Source of the DNA: Siphonodentalium dalli
Lineage: Eukaryota > Mollusca > Scaphopoda > Gadilida > Siphonodentaliidae
Length of the DNA stretch: 64,000 bases
Assembly (NCBI GenBank): GCA_032622095.1
Contig: CP136067.1
Span: forward strand, 81,246,705-81,310,704
Reading direction: 5' to 3'
The stretch's first letter is position 1. Each line of letters begins with the position of its first letter. Below the pieces are notes generated by a model. That model searched no databases and had not been told where the DNA came from. It saw only the letters and a list, made by a program, of their open reading frames with translations. This document shows, piece by piece, positions 1-12,530 of the stretch. Made by a program: the position numbers and the translations under genes.

Positions 1-728
1 TTGCCACGACAACGCAACACAACCAGAGCGTGAACATAATAAGTTTGATAAGATGTATGACTGTATATAGTCGCACTAAAATTGTTCAGGTCACATTAGC
101 ACGAACTTTCTAGTACTTTGATTGCTTCTTCTGTGAAACAGCTATATTATACATGTATATACTTCAACAACACATTTCCCTATATTATCATTGTGGATAT
201 TCTTGTATATGAAAATTCTTAATTCGTGATAACTGTTACCTACTGAGAAACACAAGCCTTATTGATCTCGGTAGGGAGCTTTCAGCTACCGCGAATTAAG
301 AAACACCAAAATATATCGGTTTCTGGTATGAAAATGACGCTTTCCAAATTCAAATTCATGGTGTGATATACATATTACTCAATCAGACACGTTAGTCAAG
401 TATATCAGAATTATGAATGAGATCTCGTACTCTGCTATAAGATGAATATACAATTTTATTAATCAATAATTGTGTCATATAGGGGTAAACACATTTTTCT
501 TCAATGTGCGAAAAACCCGTTGTATAGAAATGTCTACTAAGTCAGCTGACTAAGTGACGGAAGTGACGAACTTCAGCTCTAAACGGATTTCCCCTCTCGG
601 ACAATAAAACGCGTTCAGAAGTTCCTTGTCAGTCTTTTACTGATATGGCAACAATAAAGAGCGTTTACCCATTTATGTGCAAAACGTATTTACATGTACT
701 ATTAATTAAACCTTGAGTGAATGCAGCC
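1..728. other. Stretch with no recognised gene
   Basis: I see no exon-like open segment bounded by splice sites here. The upstream exons of the + strand gene that begins to be visible at 2534 should lie in this stretch or before the window, but I could not place one. It carries one copy (656-664) of the 9-mer AAAGAGCGT that recurs through the window. Confidence 0.5.
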
Positions 729-2526
729 TTTTTAGCTCAACGTTTCTTTGTAAAGTTTGAGCTATTACCATGGCTTTGTCGTCCGTGTGTGCGTGTGTGC
801 GTAAGGCGTCGACAATACAGGCTACAGGTCGTACCTTTGATCGGATCATTATGAAATTTGTCATAGCTGTTGACATCAACATTTGTACCGGAATGATTTA
901 TTTTGGGGTCATTCGGAAAAAAATATGGCCGCCAGCGGCCATCTTAGATTTCAAAATTCAACCCATTAGCACGGGCTACTGGCCGTACTGTTCGTCTGAT
1001 CATCATGAAATTTGTCATGGATGTTAATATTGACATGTAGATGGGAACGAGTATTTTTGGGGTCATTCGGCCAAAAAACATGGCCGCCAGCTTGGATTTT
1101 ACTCTTTGTATGACTAAATCCTTTAGCACGGGCTACAGGCCGTACCTTTAGTCTGATCATCATGAAATTTGTCATGGCTGTTGAAATTGGAATGTAGATG
1201 GGAACGAGTCATTTTGAGGTCATTCGGACAAAAAACATGGCCGCAAGTGGCCATCTTTGTTTTCAAAATTCAATCCATTAGCACGGGCCACAGGTCGCAT
1301 TGTTCGTCTGATCATCATGAAATTTGTCATGGATTTTAATATTGACATGTAGATGGGAACGAGTAATTTTGTGGTCATTCGGCCCAAAAACATGGCCGCC
1401 AGCAGCCATCTTGGATTTTACTCTTTGTATGACTAAATCCTTTAGCACGGGCTACAGGTCGTACCTTTAGTCTGATCATCATACAATTTGTCATGGATGT
1501 TAAGAATGACATGTAGATTGGAACAAGTCATTTTGGGGTCATTCGGCCAAAAAACATGGCCGTCAGCAGCCGTCTTGGATTATACTCTGTGTATGACTAA
1601 ATCCTTTAGGACAGGCTACAGGTCGTACCTTTAGTCTGATCATCATAAAATTTGTCATGGCTTTTGAAATTGGAATGTAAATGGGAACGAGTCATTTTGG
1701 GGTCATTCGGGCAAAAAACATGGCCGCCAGTGGCCATCTTTGATTTCAAAATTCAATCCATTAGCACGGGCCACAGGTCGTACTGTTTATCTGATCATCA
1801 TGAAATTTGTCATGGATGTTAATATTGACATGTAGATGGGAAACGAGTCATTTTGGGGTCATTCGGCCCAAAAACATGGCCGCCAGCAGCCATCTTGAAA
1901 ATTTTACTCTTTGTATGACTAAATCCTTTAGCACGGGCCACAGGTCGTACATTTAGTCTGGTCATCATAAAATTTGTCAAGGATGTTAACAATGACATGT
2001 AGATGGGAACGAGTCATTTTGGGGTCATTCAGCCGAAAAACATGGCCGCCTGCAGCCACCTTGGATTTTACTCTTTGTATGACTAAATCCTTTAGCATGG
2101 GCTACAGGTCGTACCTTTAGTCTGATCATCATAAAATTTGTCATGGATGTTAATATTGACATGTAGATGGGAACGAGTCATTTTGGGGGTCATTCGGCCG
2201 AAAAACATGGCCGCCAGCAGCCATCTTGGATTTTACTCTTTGTATGACTAAATCCTTTAGCACGGGCTACAGGTCGTACCTTTGGTCTGATCATCATGAA
2301 ATTTGTCATCGATGTTAATAATAACATGTAGATGGGAACGAGTCAATTTGGGGTCATTTGGCCATAAAATATGGCCGCCAGCAGCCATCTTGGATTTTAC
2401 TCTGTGTGTGACTAAATTCTTTACTGCTCATTTTTACACTCCTTTTTAATCTCTCTATTCATTGCTCATCACAATTTTTTTTACTTCTTTACAAAGTTGA
2501 GCTACAGTGTCATTGACACTTTCATT
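729..2526 (+). mobile_element. Pearl/helentron-like tandem-repeat element, copy 1
   Basis: The element starts TTTTTAGCTCAACG and ends GAGCTACAGTGTCATTGACA followed by CTTTCATT. The subterminal pieces AGCTCAAC and (A)GTTGAGCT are inverted to each other, and the 3' end has a perfect small hairpin AGTGTCA-T-TGACACT. The same start and end recur at 7479-8563 and, inverted, at 48713-49440, and flanking sequence differs after the final CATT, which fixes the boundary. Between the ends lie about ten units of a repeat of about 162 bp (roughly 800-2400), each with blocks such as CATGGCCGCCAGC and GTAGATGGGAACGAGT. This architecture matches non-autonomous helentron-associated 'pearl' elements known from bivalves. 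The class assignment is inference; the repeat structure is seen directly. No coding capacity. Confidence 0.75.
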
Positions 2527-2533
2527 GTTGTAG

Positions 2534-4364
2534 GTTTTGTGTTGGCAATACAAGAGAAAGACAGCGTGGCTTTGAAGATCGTGAAACAACTTTATAGAGG
2601 GACTATAAAAAGAGGAGATGAATTGGAAAGGAAAGTTGAGCCGTATATGGTGAGTGTCCGTGACATAAGTGGCTGTACAACGTTTCTGGAAGATAATAGA
2701 CACCTTTAGCATTATGAACTATGTATGATCTAGTACTACTGATAAGAATTACGAATAAGTACCATACGTCACTAGAAATACTGTTCTTTCTACCTGTCGT
2801 CGTTTTTCCGTAGTTACGATTACGGTTCGTTTTTTTTTAAAAACAAAACCCACAAAAGAATCATATAATAATAAGTTGGAGATCGTTTCTCCGGTCCTCA
2901 GTGTGGAAGTTTAGTTGTGTCGTTAAATTGTAATCGTCATGAGGCCTTAATTTATATCTTTTAATGGCAATATTTTAGTGGCTTCTAAGAGATAAATATA
3001 ACGATCTACGTTTCTGTAATATCCCGCTATTTTATAGGCAAGCATATAATAAAATATAATATTACTCATTATAATATAGTGGCATACTTACATCGGAATT
3101 AGACTCTTCTGCTTTTCGAGGGACTTTATTATGCATCGGAAAGACTTATTCAAATAATAGAAGAAATACAATCTAGAAGAAGAAACAAAACGGACCCAGT
3201 GTTTTCTTCATAATAGAACAATACAGATGGTTAATCCTTGTTCTTTTCATGGTTTATATTTTGAACTAAAGAGCGTTTGAATTCTTTTTACTTCTGCGAA
3301 AATTTTTAAACCGTTGGGGAATTTCTTTAAATTTATAGAAAGTTCTTCAGAGTATATCTTCTGTGTATAGATAGGTATTTCTTGTATATATCGACATATC
3401 CTATCCCTCCTCCATAATATTCAATGGATGTCTCTTTACAGCTGGAAACTGAACATCTAATCAGTATGTGTCGGCGGTTTGGTGGCCTCAGTACAGAAAT
3501 CCAAGCATGTAAAGGTAATTGTCTCCCCAACTTTGACCAATATTTTCAACATTTGTATATTTCATACCTGATATATTTTCATAGCTGTAAGTTTAAATCC
3601 AAAATTGTAAATTTCATACCTGACATATTTTCATAGTTGGAAGTTTAAATCCAAAATTTAATTTTTTTTGCTTTTAGACCAATGAAAATCAGTTGGCAAA
3701 ATAATTTGAGGCACCAACCCAATGAGGGGGTGTGTGCAAATTCAATTTCTCAGTGGGACCGTGGGGGGGGGGGGGTGCAGTTGGTCGAAATTCGAATCTG
3801 AGCGCACCCCTAACGTAGATCATCGATCCACGGCCCAGAGTGCCTGTAATCGAATGGTCTCATCGATCAATTTCGAAGAAGTGCAAGTTATGCTGTTCTA
3901 TGGGTGGTAGATCCATTTTGGGCCACACTTGAAACCCGTGTTCAGACTGATACGCAGCCCGAGCAGTCTATATGGATCAAAGCCGATTCATATAATCATT
4001 ACAATATGAGCTAGGGAGGGAATTGTTGGTTCTAAACCAGACAAGGCGAACTTGACACATGTATGAGCTGATTGATCACGTACCAGAGTAGTGAAGATTC
4101 CATTGTTTTAACTGGAAATTAACAAGCCACGAAGTCACATCCTTCATAATATCCTTTCCAGGTAAACAATACGCTTGGAGGCGATATTCTGTTCCGGCTA
4201 TTCCTTTTTTGCGCAGATTCTCGTTACTGATCACACCGCCCACCCCAGCAACTTCGACAAAAGAACTGGATCTATCTGGTGATGACGAAGAGGACTGGCC
4301 AAGCGAAACGGAGCAATACCCATCAGAGCACCAAGATTCAGTATCATCAGCGGTGACATGGTGA
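2534..4364 (+). CDS. Unrecognised gene, last three coding exons (3' partial view)
   Basis: Three exons are supported: 2534-2649 (acceptor TTGTAG, donor GTGAGT), 3442-3514 (acceptor TTTACAG, donor GTAATT) and 4162-4364 (acceptor TTTCCAG, stop TGA at 4362-4364). Phases agree: exon A enters with two bases of a split codon and ends on a codon boundary, exon B starts in phase 0 and leaves one base, and exon C supplies the two bases that complete a Gly codon. The visible protein is about 129 residues. Exon A is charged and probably helical (QEKDSVALKIVKQLYRGTIK, then RGDELERKVEPYM). Exon B begins LETEHLISMCRRFGG. Exon C has a basic/hydrophobic stretch (AWRRYSVPAIPFLRRFSLL), a Pro/Thr linker and an acidic tail (SGDDEEDWPSETEQ) ending SSAVTW. 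I do not recognise the family. The N-terminal exons are not visible. A transposon ends 7 bp before exon A. Confidence 0.72.
3556..3659. repeat. Two-unit tandem duplication in intron
   Basis: A unit of about 52 bp containing TTTCATACCTGA and GTTTAAATCCAAAATT is present twice with few differences. It lies in the second visible intron of the + strand gene. Confidence 0.85.
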
Positions 4365-5087
4365 ATTCAAGTTTGGAGTTTGGGATGATACCCGGCAAGA
4401 TTTGAAAGGGTCATCGGCCCTCTCCTACAACCCACGTTTGAATGCCATGATTCCGCTGAAGAGCGTTTGTTGAGTTTGTGAGATTGATATATATGCTCAT
4501 GCACAGTAGGTTTTTGCCTGCTGTGCATGAGGTGGATGTCACCAAAGCAGGAAGCAAAGCCCCACCCCATTCCGAACCAGGAACGGTGGAGAAGACTTAC
4601 CTTGATTTCTCTGTGTGAGTTTTATGTGTTGATATGCATATATATTGTTTTGAGTTGTGAAAAGCTGTACATATTGTCCTATTTAGTGCTATTTATGAAT
4701 AGCTGCGTGAAAATTAGTTACGCGTCACTTAGTATCGGGCAACAGAATGACTGTGCCTCTTTACATTGATTTAGGCGGATTAATACTATTTCGAAAAGCC
4801 GCGCATGACACCAATACCAGACAATGCAAAATGATTGCGTTGTTCATTGAAGTTAAATTCTCGTCCAACTTCGTTGCAATAAGGAAAATAATAGACACAA
4901 AATAAAGAGGCAAATTGAGGGACTATATTTTCCATCGCCAGTCCCAGAGCGCACAATACTGTCGGATATGGTTGTAAAGCGTCTCAGCTCAGCTAACGCT
5001 GTAAATGTATGCATAGTGCAGCTTCTTTTAAGGATTTTGATTTGTTAAAAAGACCCAAAGCTCTAGTTTTTTTCATGTGATATACAA
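4365..5087 (+). other. Probable 3' UTR and downstream spacer
   Basis: The stretch follows the TGA of the + strand gene. The first good polyadenylation signal is AATAAA at 4901-4906, which would give a 3' UTR of about 550 bases. A hairpin with arms CTCATGCACAG(T/C)AGG lies at about 4495-4532. Nothing else was recognised. Confidence 0.4.
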
Positions 5088-5222
5088 GATCTTCAACTCG
5101 TGAGAGATTGTATGAAACGCGTCTGATAAATTTGATTCACAACTCATCTACGACTCGTGTGAAGCAAATTTATCATACTCGTTTCATAAAATCTTATATC
5201 CCAACATAACTCGTTGGAGATC
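5088..5222. repeat. Imperfect foldback (MITE-like)
   Basis: The two halves are inverted copies. The left arm starts GATCTTCAACTCGT and passes through GAAACGCGTCTGATAAATT; the right arm runs AATTTATCATACTCGTTTC to AACTCGTTGGAGATC. A related-looking foldback with ACAACTCGT ends lies at 44191-44306. Confidence 0.65.
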
Positions 5223-5419
5223 GTCTATGTCTCTTATATTATATCTTACTATATCTCTATGCGACGAATTTCCTGAACAGGTTGCCATATTCCTCATATT
5301 AGCAACGCAACATAACTGTATAATATTGTAGCAGCAACTCATATAAAATTACGGCAGTGATCCCGGTGGTTACATTAACTCATTGTGTATGTATATGTAT
5401 TTTAGTCTAATTCAATGCC

Positions 5420-7040
5420 ACAGTAGTGTGGTAATTGGGACGAAAAACTTACAATTGTATCATATTTTTTAATTGTGTGTAATAAGCATGCCAGAACGTT
5501 ATGCATGAGGGACAATAAACTTACAAAATGTACATAATGTCGGATAAATGTTTGTCTAAATGTACGATGTTCAATGAATGTCTTGCTTGAAATTTCAATT
5601 GTTTTCCCATTTGGATCCTTTGATATTATTGAAATATTCTTTTTTTCCTAACTACTAAACACCTCAAAATAGGTAAATTTCCCCCTGAAATATTGCATTG
5701 TATCTCGGTAATCCCGAGGCTGATTGTCTGGAAATTTTGCATGTATGACCAGTATTGATTTTAAATTATTGATTATGACAACATTGATGAATTGAGATAA
5801 TGTTTATTCACCCGAGTGCTTGCCAGCTTGATTGAGGAACAGTTATAGGGAGATAGTGTTCAGTTCAAAAGTCACAAAACCCAATAATTTCGTGATTTTT
5901 TTGACTCTTCCCATTCAATTTGATATTCATTCAAGTGTGTAGCCTATACATGTATCATTGGCTATACGATGTATTGGTCACGTATACGGGATTATCTTCA
6001 TCGCAATATAATTAGCATACATGAAGATATCCCGGAACATATCAGGCGGGAACTTACTTTTTGAGGTGTTTATATGTTATTCCACCATCCTATCACCTTG
6101 ACATTTTTGTTATCGAACAGTATCGCTGTACATATGCATCGTGTATTATTGTTGAGCTACGCATTCAAGTGGAAATGTTGAGGTATACTCATGTTGGGAC
6201 ATGCAACTTACAACACTGTACCATAAACTATCTCATTATTTTATACTGAATCGTGTATAACATAGAAGATGTGCACATCCTGAGAATATGCTCATCACCT
6301 GGGACATTTAACTTACAATTCTGTATAATATCTTATTAAATTTCGACTGAACCGTGTATACTGTGAATGTTATTAATATCTTGCTTCAGATGTAAACATT
6401 CTTAATTTTGGGGCACTAAACTTACAACGCTGTACATAAACAGTTTCTATTCAAATGTGTGAGTTCAAAACGTATGTATGATATCGAAATGTTGCTTTTA
6501 ATGAATAACTTTTTATTTTTTTATTTTATTGAGAAATATGTTCAGTGTGTCGCGTCACAGCAATTTAAGTTATTTCTTAATGAAGTAAAACATTTATTAC
6601 TTAATAATCTTCATTTAGCTCGACGTGCCTAATTGTTAAGGATGCGTCAAGGTTCTAGGCTAATATTTTGCGAGACATTTGTTTGCCTTTGTTTTCGTTT
6701 CTAGTATATGAAACATTGGGTAACAAGTTTCACATTAAAAGAATTTTTCGACACATTTATTTTTTATAAATTTTAATTGATTTTACATGGCACCAACAAC
6801 TACATGAATGATTATACAACAACAAACGTTTTTTTTTTTTGTAGTTATATCTCTAGATTATATGTCGCATGTGATCATCTAAATTATATTTTATTTCTAG
6901 TATGTTGCTTCAACTGGAGATCTAGAACCATGAAATACATTTTGTAAATACCAATATTTAAATGTTGGTATTGGCGACTCAAAATCTAAACTATAGTATT
7001 ACGATTGTGATATACAACTTACAAAACTGTATAAATCACT
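5420..7040 (+). repeat. Decayed spaced repeat with AACTTACAA core
   Basis: Six copies of a motif close to GGGACATNAACTTACAA followed by a CTGTATAA-like tail occur at about 5437, 5508, 6195, 6301, 6409 and 7004. Three consecutive copies are 106-108 bp apart and share further blocks (for example ACTGAACCGTGTATA), so this looks like an old tandem array of about 107 bp units. The rest of the interval shows no gene. Confidence 0.6.
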
Positions 7041-7478
7041 GTGTATATTAAATTTTGATATTCCTTTTTGATTTACCTAATTAAAACCCATAAATAGATT
7101 GACACGGGAATAAATGGCAAACATGAATGTGTATCTTGGCATTAGCCATATTTGATCCAAAAGATTCTAAAGTCGACTAACATGCAACTAATTACAAACA
7201 AACCACACACACGCACACACGTTCATAATGTAAATTATACAGAGTTATCGGGCTTTGTGCAAGTTTGAAATTTCCGATCGGAATAATTTTAACGATTGTA
7301 GGCAGTGTGTGGAAACAATTGATGATTACTCAGCTGATCACCCGAAGATAATGATCGAAGCTATAAGTTATCGGATCCAAATTCGGTTATTTTGTTATTC
7401 GTCTCGGACTGTATGAATATATGTCATCTGGGCTAGATGCGCTTCCGTCAATGTGTCTTGCCTTTATGTGACGTTGCA
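7041..7478. other. Spacer without recognised feature
   Basis: AT-rich sequence with a short CA-rich run near 7205. No exon or mobile element was recognised. Confidence 0.4.
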
Positions 7479-8563
7479 TTTTTTGCTCTACTTGACAAAG
7501 TCAAGTTTGAAGTATTTCCAAGGGTTGGCGTCCGTCGTCTGAGCGTGAGTCCGTCAACAATTTACTTCACCACACCTTTCAGGCCATATTCCTCATCCGA
7601 TCGTCACCAAACCTCATATGGATCCTCGAGGTGACCTCTAGACGGGAGCTTACCATTTTTTTCTTAAATCCGTTTAAAAAATTGGTCGGCACCGGCGGCC
7701 ATCTTAGGTTTCAAATTTGAATCTTGTCAGCACACCCTGCACCCTGCATTTATGGAAGAAATGTTTTGAAAAATGTACTGGCATGTTTAAGATCATCTCT
7801 AGATGGGAGCTATTGAATTTGAATGGATTTCGTTGAAAAACAAGGCAGGCGCACCCATCTTGGATTTTCCTCTTTGCATGACTAAATCCTTTGGCACACC
7901 CTACAGACCACATCACCCTTTCGATTGTTGTCAAACTTCATATGGGATCACTTCTACATGTAGATGCGAGCTATCGAATTTGAACGATTTCTGACGAAAA
8001 ACATGGGGGGCCGGCAGCCATCTTTGATTTCAAATTTGAATCCGTCGGCACATCCTGCCGCCCACATATATCGGGGAAATGTTTTTTTTAATTATTTTGG
8101 ATTTTACTATTTGCTTTACTAAATCCGTAGGCACACACACCGTGGTGACCGCGCGGGCACACCCCAACCAATCGTCACAAAACATGATATCGGTATTCAG
8201 GGTGACTTCTAGATGGGAGCTATCGATATCTTCTGAAATTCGTTAAAAAACATAGCCACGAGTAGCCATCTTGGATGTTGCTATTTGCGTGAGTAAATTC
8301 ACAACCAACAGGTCATATCGATGATTTATCCCATCGCCACCAAACCTTATATATATCTTCGATGTGACATCTAGATGGGAGCCATCGATTTCCCCCATAT
8401 TCGATAAAACATTGACTCCAGCGGCCATCTTGGATTTCGTTTGACCTTTGATGTTGTTTAGTTATTTAAACCTTGTTTGTTCATTCCTTATCGCTCCATA
8501 AACTGTAATGTATGATATTATCCCCTCCACAAGCTGAGCTACAGTGTCGTTGACACTTTCATT
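7479..8563 (+). mobile_element. Pearl/helentron-like tandem-repeat element, copy 2
   Basis: It begins TTTTTTGCTCTACTTGACAA, includes GGTTGGCGTCCGTCGTCTGA near the 5' end, and ends GAGCTACAGTGTCGTTGACA followed by CTTTCATT. The interior has diverged units of about 165 bp with GGCGGCCATCTTAGG-like and CTTCTAGATGGGAGCTATCG-like blocks. Units are much less alike than in copy 1, so this copy is older or belongs to another subfamily. Confidence 0.7.
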
Positions 8564-9184
8564 TTATATAATTATGCTGTTTCAGAGAATGAGATCGTTA
8601 AATGTGTTGCATATTGACTGTTGAGTAATCACTAACCAATTTCTCATGTTTATTGTGATCTGTAAATACTCCGATGTTTGAATGTTATGTTTCTCTACGA
8701 GTGTAAAATGACGAATAAATTATGTGTGTACAATTTGTGTTCCAAGTCTTTTTAATGTTACATGTGATGGTTGCCTCTTCAAACGACCGGGGCTACAACC
8801 GGGCTTCGACAGTGTTTTGCACACCAATATGTGGTAATTAAAGCTATGAAAAATCTTGTATTTCACTTCTCATTATCTTCATTATATATAGAATATGAGC
8901 AACTATTAAGAGACGATAAAACAATGGATTTTAATACATTTGAGAGGTTGAAAATATGTTTTTCTTTTCTTTTGGTCCCTTTCGGTACCGCTAGAATTAT
9001 TAATAATTTCATACAACACTCCCGTACCAAATAGTTCAATGTCTTGGCTCTGTGGGAGGAGGGTTCATTTTATTATAAATATTCCAACCCAATAAATACA
9101 AATGTTGATATCCAGTACGTTCCACTCAAGCAGGGGGCAATCAATTCGAATTAGGCCACATTGTTAAAAGATGTGTTGGTCCGC
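8564..9184. other. Spacer without recognised feature
   Basis: There is an open frame of 87 codons at 8771-9034, but it has no splice signals or recognisable protein similarity. I treat the stretch as non-coding. Confidence 0.4.
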
Positions 9185-9716
9185 TTTAAGCTGGCTATGA
9201 AACCATGACCCAGAATTAATCTCAGCCAATCAACATGGCATGACATGGAACATTCTGAAATATAATTTTTGTTATGGGTAGTTGCCTTTTTAATTGAAAA
9301 TAATCATTAAATTTCATGTATGAATCAAGAAAAATAAAGTATCCACTCATGATCTTCAGATAGGATATCATGGATATATGAACTGTAATTTTGAAAAATT
9401 CTGATTTACAGAAGTTCTTGGTATCGGAAAACAGTGATAATTCAAATATTTTTCATGCCATAAAAGTAAAGTAAATGAGGTTATAATCTACAATGAGTCG
9501 ATGGTTCTTAAAGACATATTATGGACTTTTTCGGGTGCGTGGAACTGATGAATTAGTATTCAAGCGCTACGTCAACTGTGTGAATATAGCATTCTACTAC
9601 CATCGCCGAAAATCTCAAAGAAATTGACTATACCACTCCATAGATATCAAATTTTACAAAGAAATTCCTGACAGATTTTGAGAAAATCAATTATGAAATA
9701 CCCTGAACCTTTCTGT
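9185..9716 (+). repeat. Dispersed repeat, copy A
   Basis: The segment is matched in inverse orientation by 43500-43925. Shared blocks include CATGATCTTCAGATA, ATCATGGATATATGAACTG and CAGATTTTGAGAAAATC in the same order. No terminal repeats or coding capacity were seen, so the class is unknown. Confidence 0.7.
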
Positions 9717-9804
9717 CGCCTGCTTATATCTGAACAACCCAGTGATTTCCGAGTAATATTATCCACCCATTGTTAGTGATATTGCATATTGAAACCTGTT
9801 ACTA

Positions 9805-12334
9805 GTCCAGGCACATTAGACATGGAAGTGGAAAAGTAAGGAAATAAATCGGGGAAAGCTGATTTTTTTATATTATTTTGGCCATAACATCGCGGACGCG
9901 TCACGAAAAGTCCCCTAAAATCCGATTTGAGCTTTCTGAGTTACATCATTTTTTCCATATAATTAAACAAAACAATATTTTTCACAATGATGGAAATAAT
10001 TGGATGTTGTAACAATTTTTCAGCCGAAACGTATACAAAAAGCACTCAATATTGTTCGATATACAATTCTCGAACCAACGACACCCATTCAAAGGGAAAT
10101 ATCGAATGAATTTCGCATATATAGATATGAAATAAAACACTGAGCCAAAATACTGACGATTTTGAAGACAAACTGATGTATTCGATGTCGGATTTCTCAG
10201 GCTTCTCAAAACATAGGCGCAAGCTATCTATTTTAAAAACTGCACAGACACCACCCCGTCGCTATAATAGGCAGAACTAGCGAGTACGCACATCATAAGT
10301 TGTCAAAACTTGTAAAAACATAACCCTACCCCCGAAACTGGTTGTCAACGATCTGGTCGTATTTTGATATTCTATTTTGTCTAAGCTAGTCATATGCATT
10401 ACTAAGTTATACCAGTATATGTGAAATATGAGTACGAGAGCGAATATAGTGACACGATCAGAATACTACAAACGCGGTCATGAAATGGCTGTCAAAATGG
10501 CCGCAACCACCAAGCTAAGCCGAAATGATGGCAACTTATTATATAACCACCTAGTAGGTAAAATACGTATTAACAATATACAAGTCTGTTGTTAAATATC
10601 TTTAAAGGTACACAGTTCATTAAAACAGGCCCATGTGGAGGAATTACGTCTTTAAAATTTCGGGTTTTCTGTTTACAGTCGGGGCCAAAAATAATAATTT
10701 CGGGCATGCAACATACGAAGTAATGTTTCGCCACACAGTGTATGGTAGTTTCGTTCGGCGTGATGATAAATTATTGAATGGAACGCAGAAACTTAAGTGC
10801 ATATCCTTGCGGTATAAATAGTAGTTACATTTCCGGATTGTTCATCACTGTACATGATAATAAACCACACACGTATGTTGCAATTCTTATTATATTGCAA
10901 AGAAACCGCCACCTCTTCAAAAGATTAGCACTGCATCACACCAGATCAAATAGACAGCACATCGTACATTTGATATACGACTAATTTTCGTGCTGCTTCC
11001 AAACCGGTCTCTTAGTAAACAATTTGTTCAACTTACTTCAGTCGGCAACTTACAACTGGAATATGCTATTACGCAATGTACAATATTAGTTTTCCGTATT
11101 TTGTTGTTTGAAAATATCTTGCCAAAACCACCCATGAACTTGTGCAAAATATCAGGTGATCATCGTTTAAAGCTGTTATTTCAGCGTTGAACATTGACTC
11201 AATGTTGCTAGTTATGGTTGTTAGTTCAGCAGATATGTGTAACATTAGGGAGAAGGGATACACACGGTAATGCGGTTGCAGAAAACATAGTACCCTTCGC
11301 GTATATGTGACCTTGGTGAATATAACCAAATATTATTTCCAGGTATAAAGACAGTCTCTGTCACAGAGTATGTGGGCAATTTTGGTCAAGTTTAGATTTT
11401 TTTAAAGAAAGTATATGGTACTCCTTTGTGTTTTGATAAATTGCTTTCATAGTATACCACCATGCATTCTTGTGATAACAGCGAAATATTCGTGTTTTAT
11501 TACTTATTCTTAGGCAAAAATTACTAATATTTTAAGACACGGAGGATATAATCTACACAATTCACCCATTACTCTATGAATATCTCTCATACTGCTCTAT
11601 AGCAGTGTATTTCGAAAGGTTTGATGGTGTATATATCAAAAGAAACGATGACCGGTCACATTAGTGATACTGCTATGAGCACATATATTTCGGCTTCTAT
11701 GAAAGGTCACAGAATCAATTCTTCGCTATTAAATTTCATTTTACAGTGTAGTGTACATATATATCACACGATTCAAGATAAATAGTGCAGAAAAATTTGC
11801 CTTATTCTCCCGTCTCTTTGCGGTCAAAAAGTCCAGATTTAACCATTTTATGAGACCTTGCTTTTCGCTATATCTCTCGCGATATATATTAGAGATAATT
11901 CGCACATACCCGATAAAATGTTTCTCTTATTCTCTGCAATCATTCTTCCTCACATATTTCGAGCGTGTTGTCACTCTTATGGGACTAGCTATTCAATTAT
12001 GCATAAAATGTAAATTTCATTCTATTTTGGCCATTTTGGCGGCCATTTTGGGACTTCAATTCAACTTATATGGTTCACGGCTAAGCATTGTTTGTATGTA
12101 TGTCAATGTATTATGAATTTGGAATTAATTGATCTACACATGACTGCATTCCCATATGGCCTGATGGAGATGCTTCAGAATTTGAACCATTCCGAAAAAT
12201 CAAGATATCTCAAAAAGCTCAACTCGGATTTTAGGGGACTTTTGCCACGTTGTTCATACACATGTTCTTATTGATCCCTGAAAAAATCAGTTTTCCCCGA
12301 TTTTTTACACTAGTGAAACCTTATGTGCCTGGAC
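9805..12334. mobile_element. 2.5 kb TIR element, non-coding
   Basis: The left end GTCCAGGCACAT is answered by ATGTGCCTGGAC at the right end, and both ends are flanked by TA. Inside the termini the inverted match continues with ATCGGGGAAA(G/A)CTGATTTTTT and AAAGTCCCCTAAAATCCGA, giving arms of about 130 bp with gaps. No transposase was recognised in the interior; the 121-codon frame at 11751-12116 resembles no known protein. The TA flanks fit a Tc1/mariner-like or related element, but that is inference. Confidence 0.7.
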
Positions 12335-12530
12335 TATACGCCATCATTGGATTGCGTATTTGTCGTCCCCCAAACTCTTCCAGCGTCGCTATCATTTTCG
12401 GTGCGCGAAATAATGCGTTTCTGATGGATAAACTTGCCCCTGTGAGATAAATTATTTCTGTCGACAAGAACGGAATGATAGACAAATTGAATGGATCCAC
12501 GGACCTCTTGCCTGAATTATATACTTTAAT

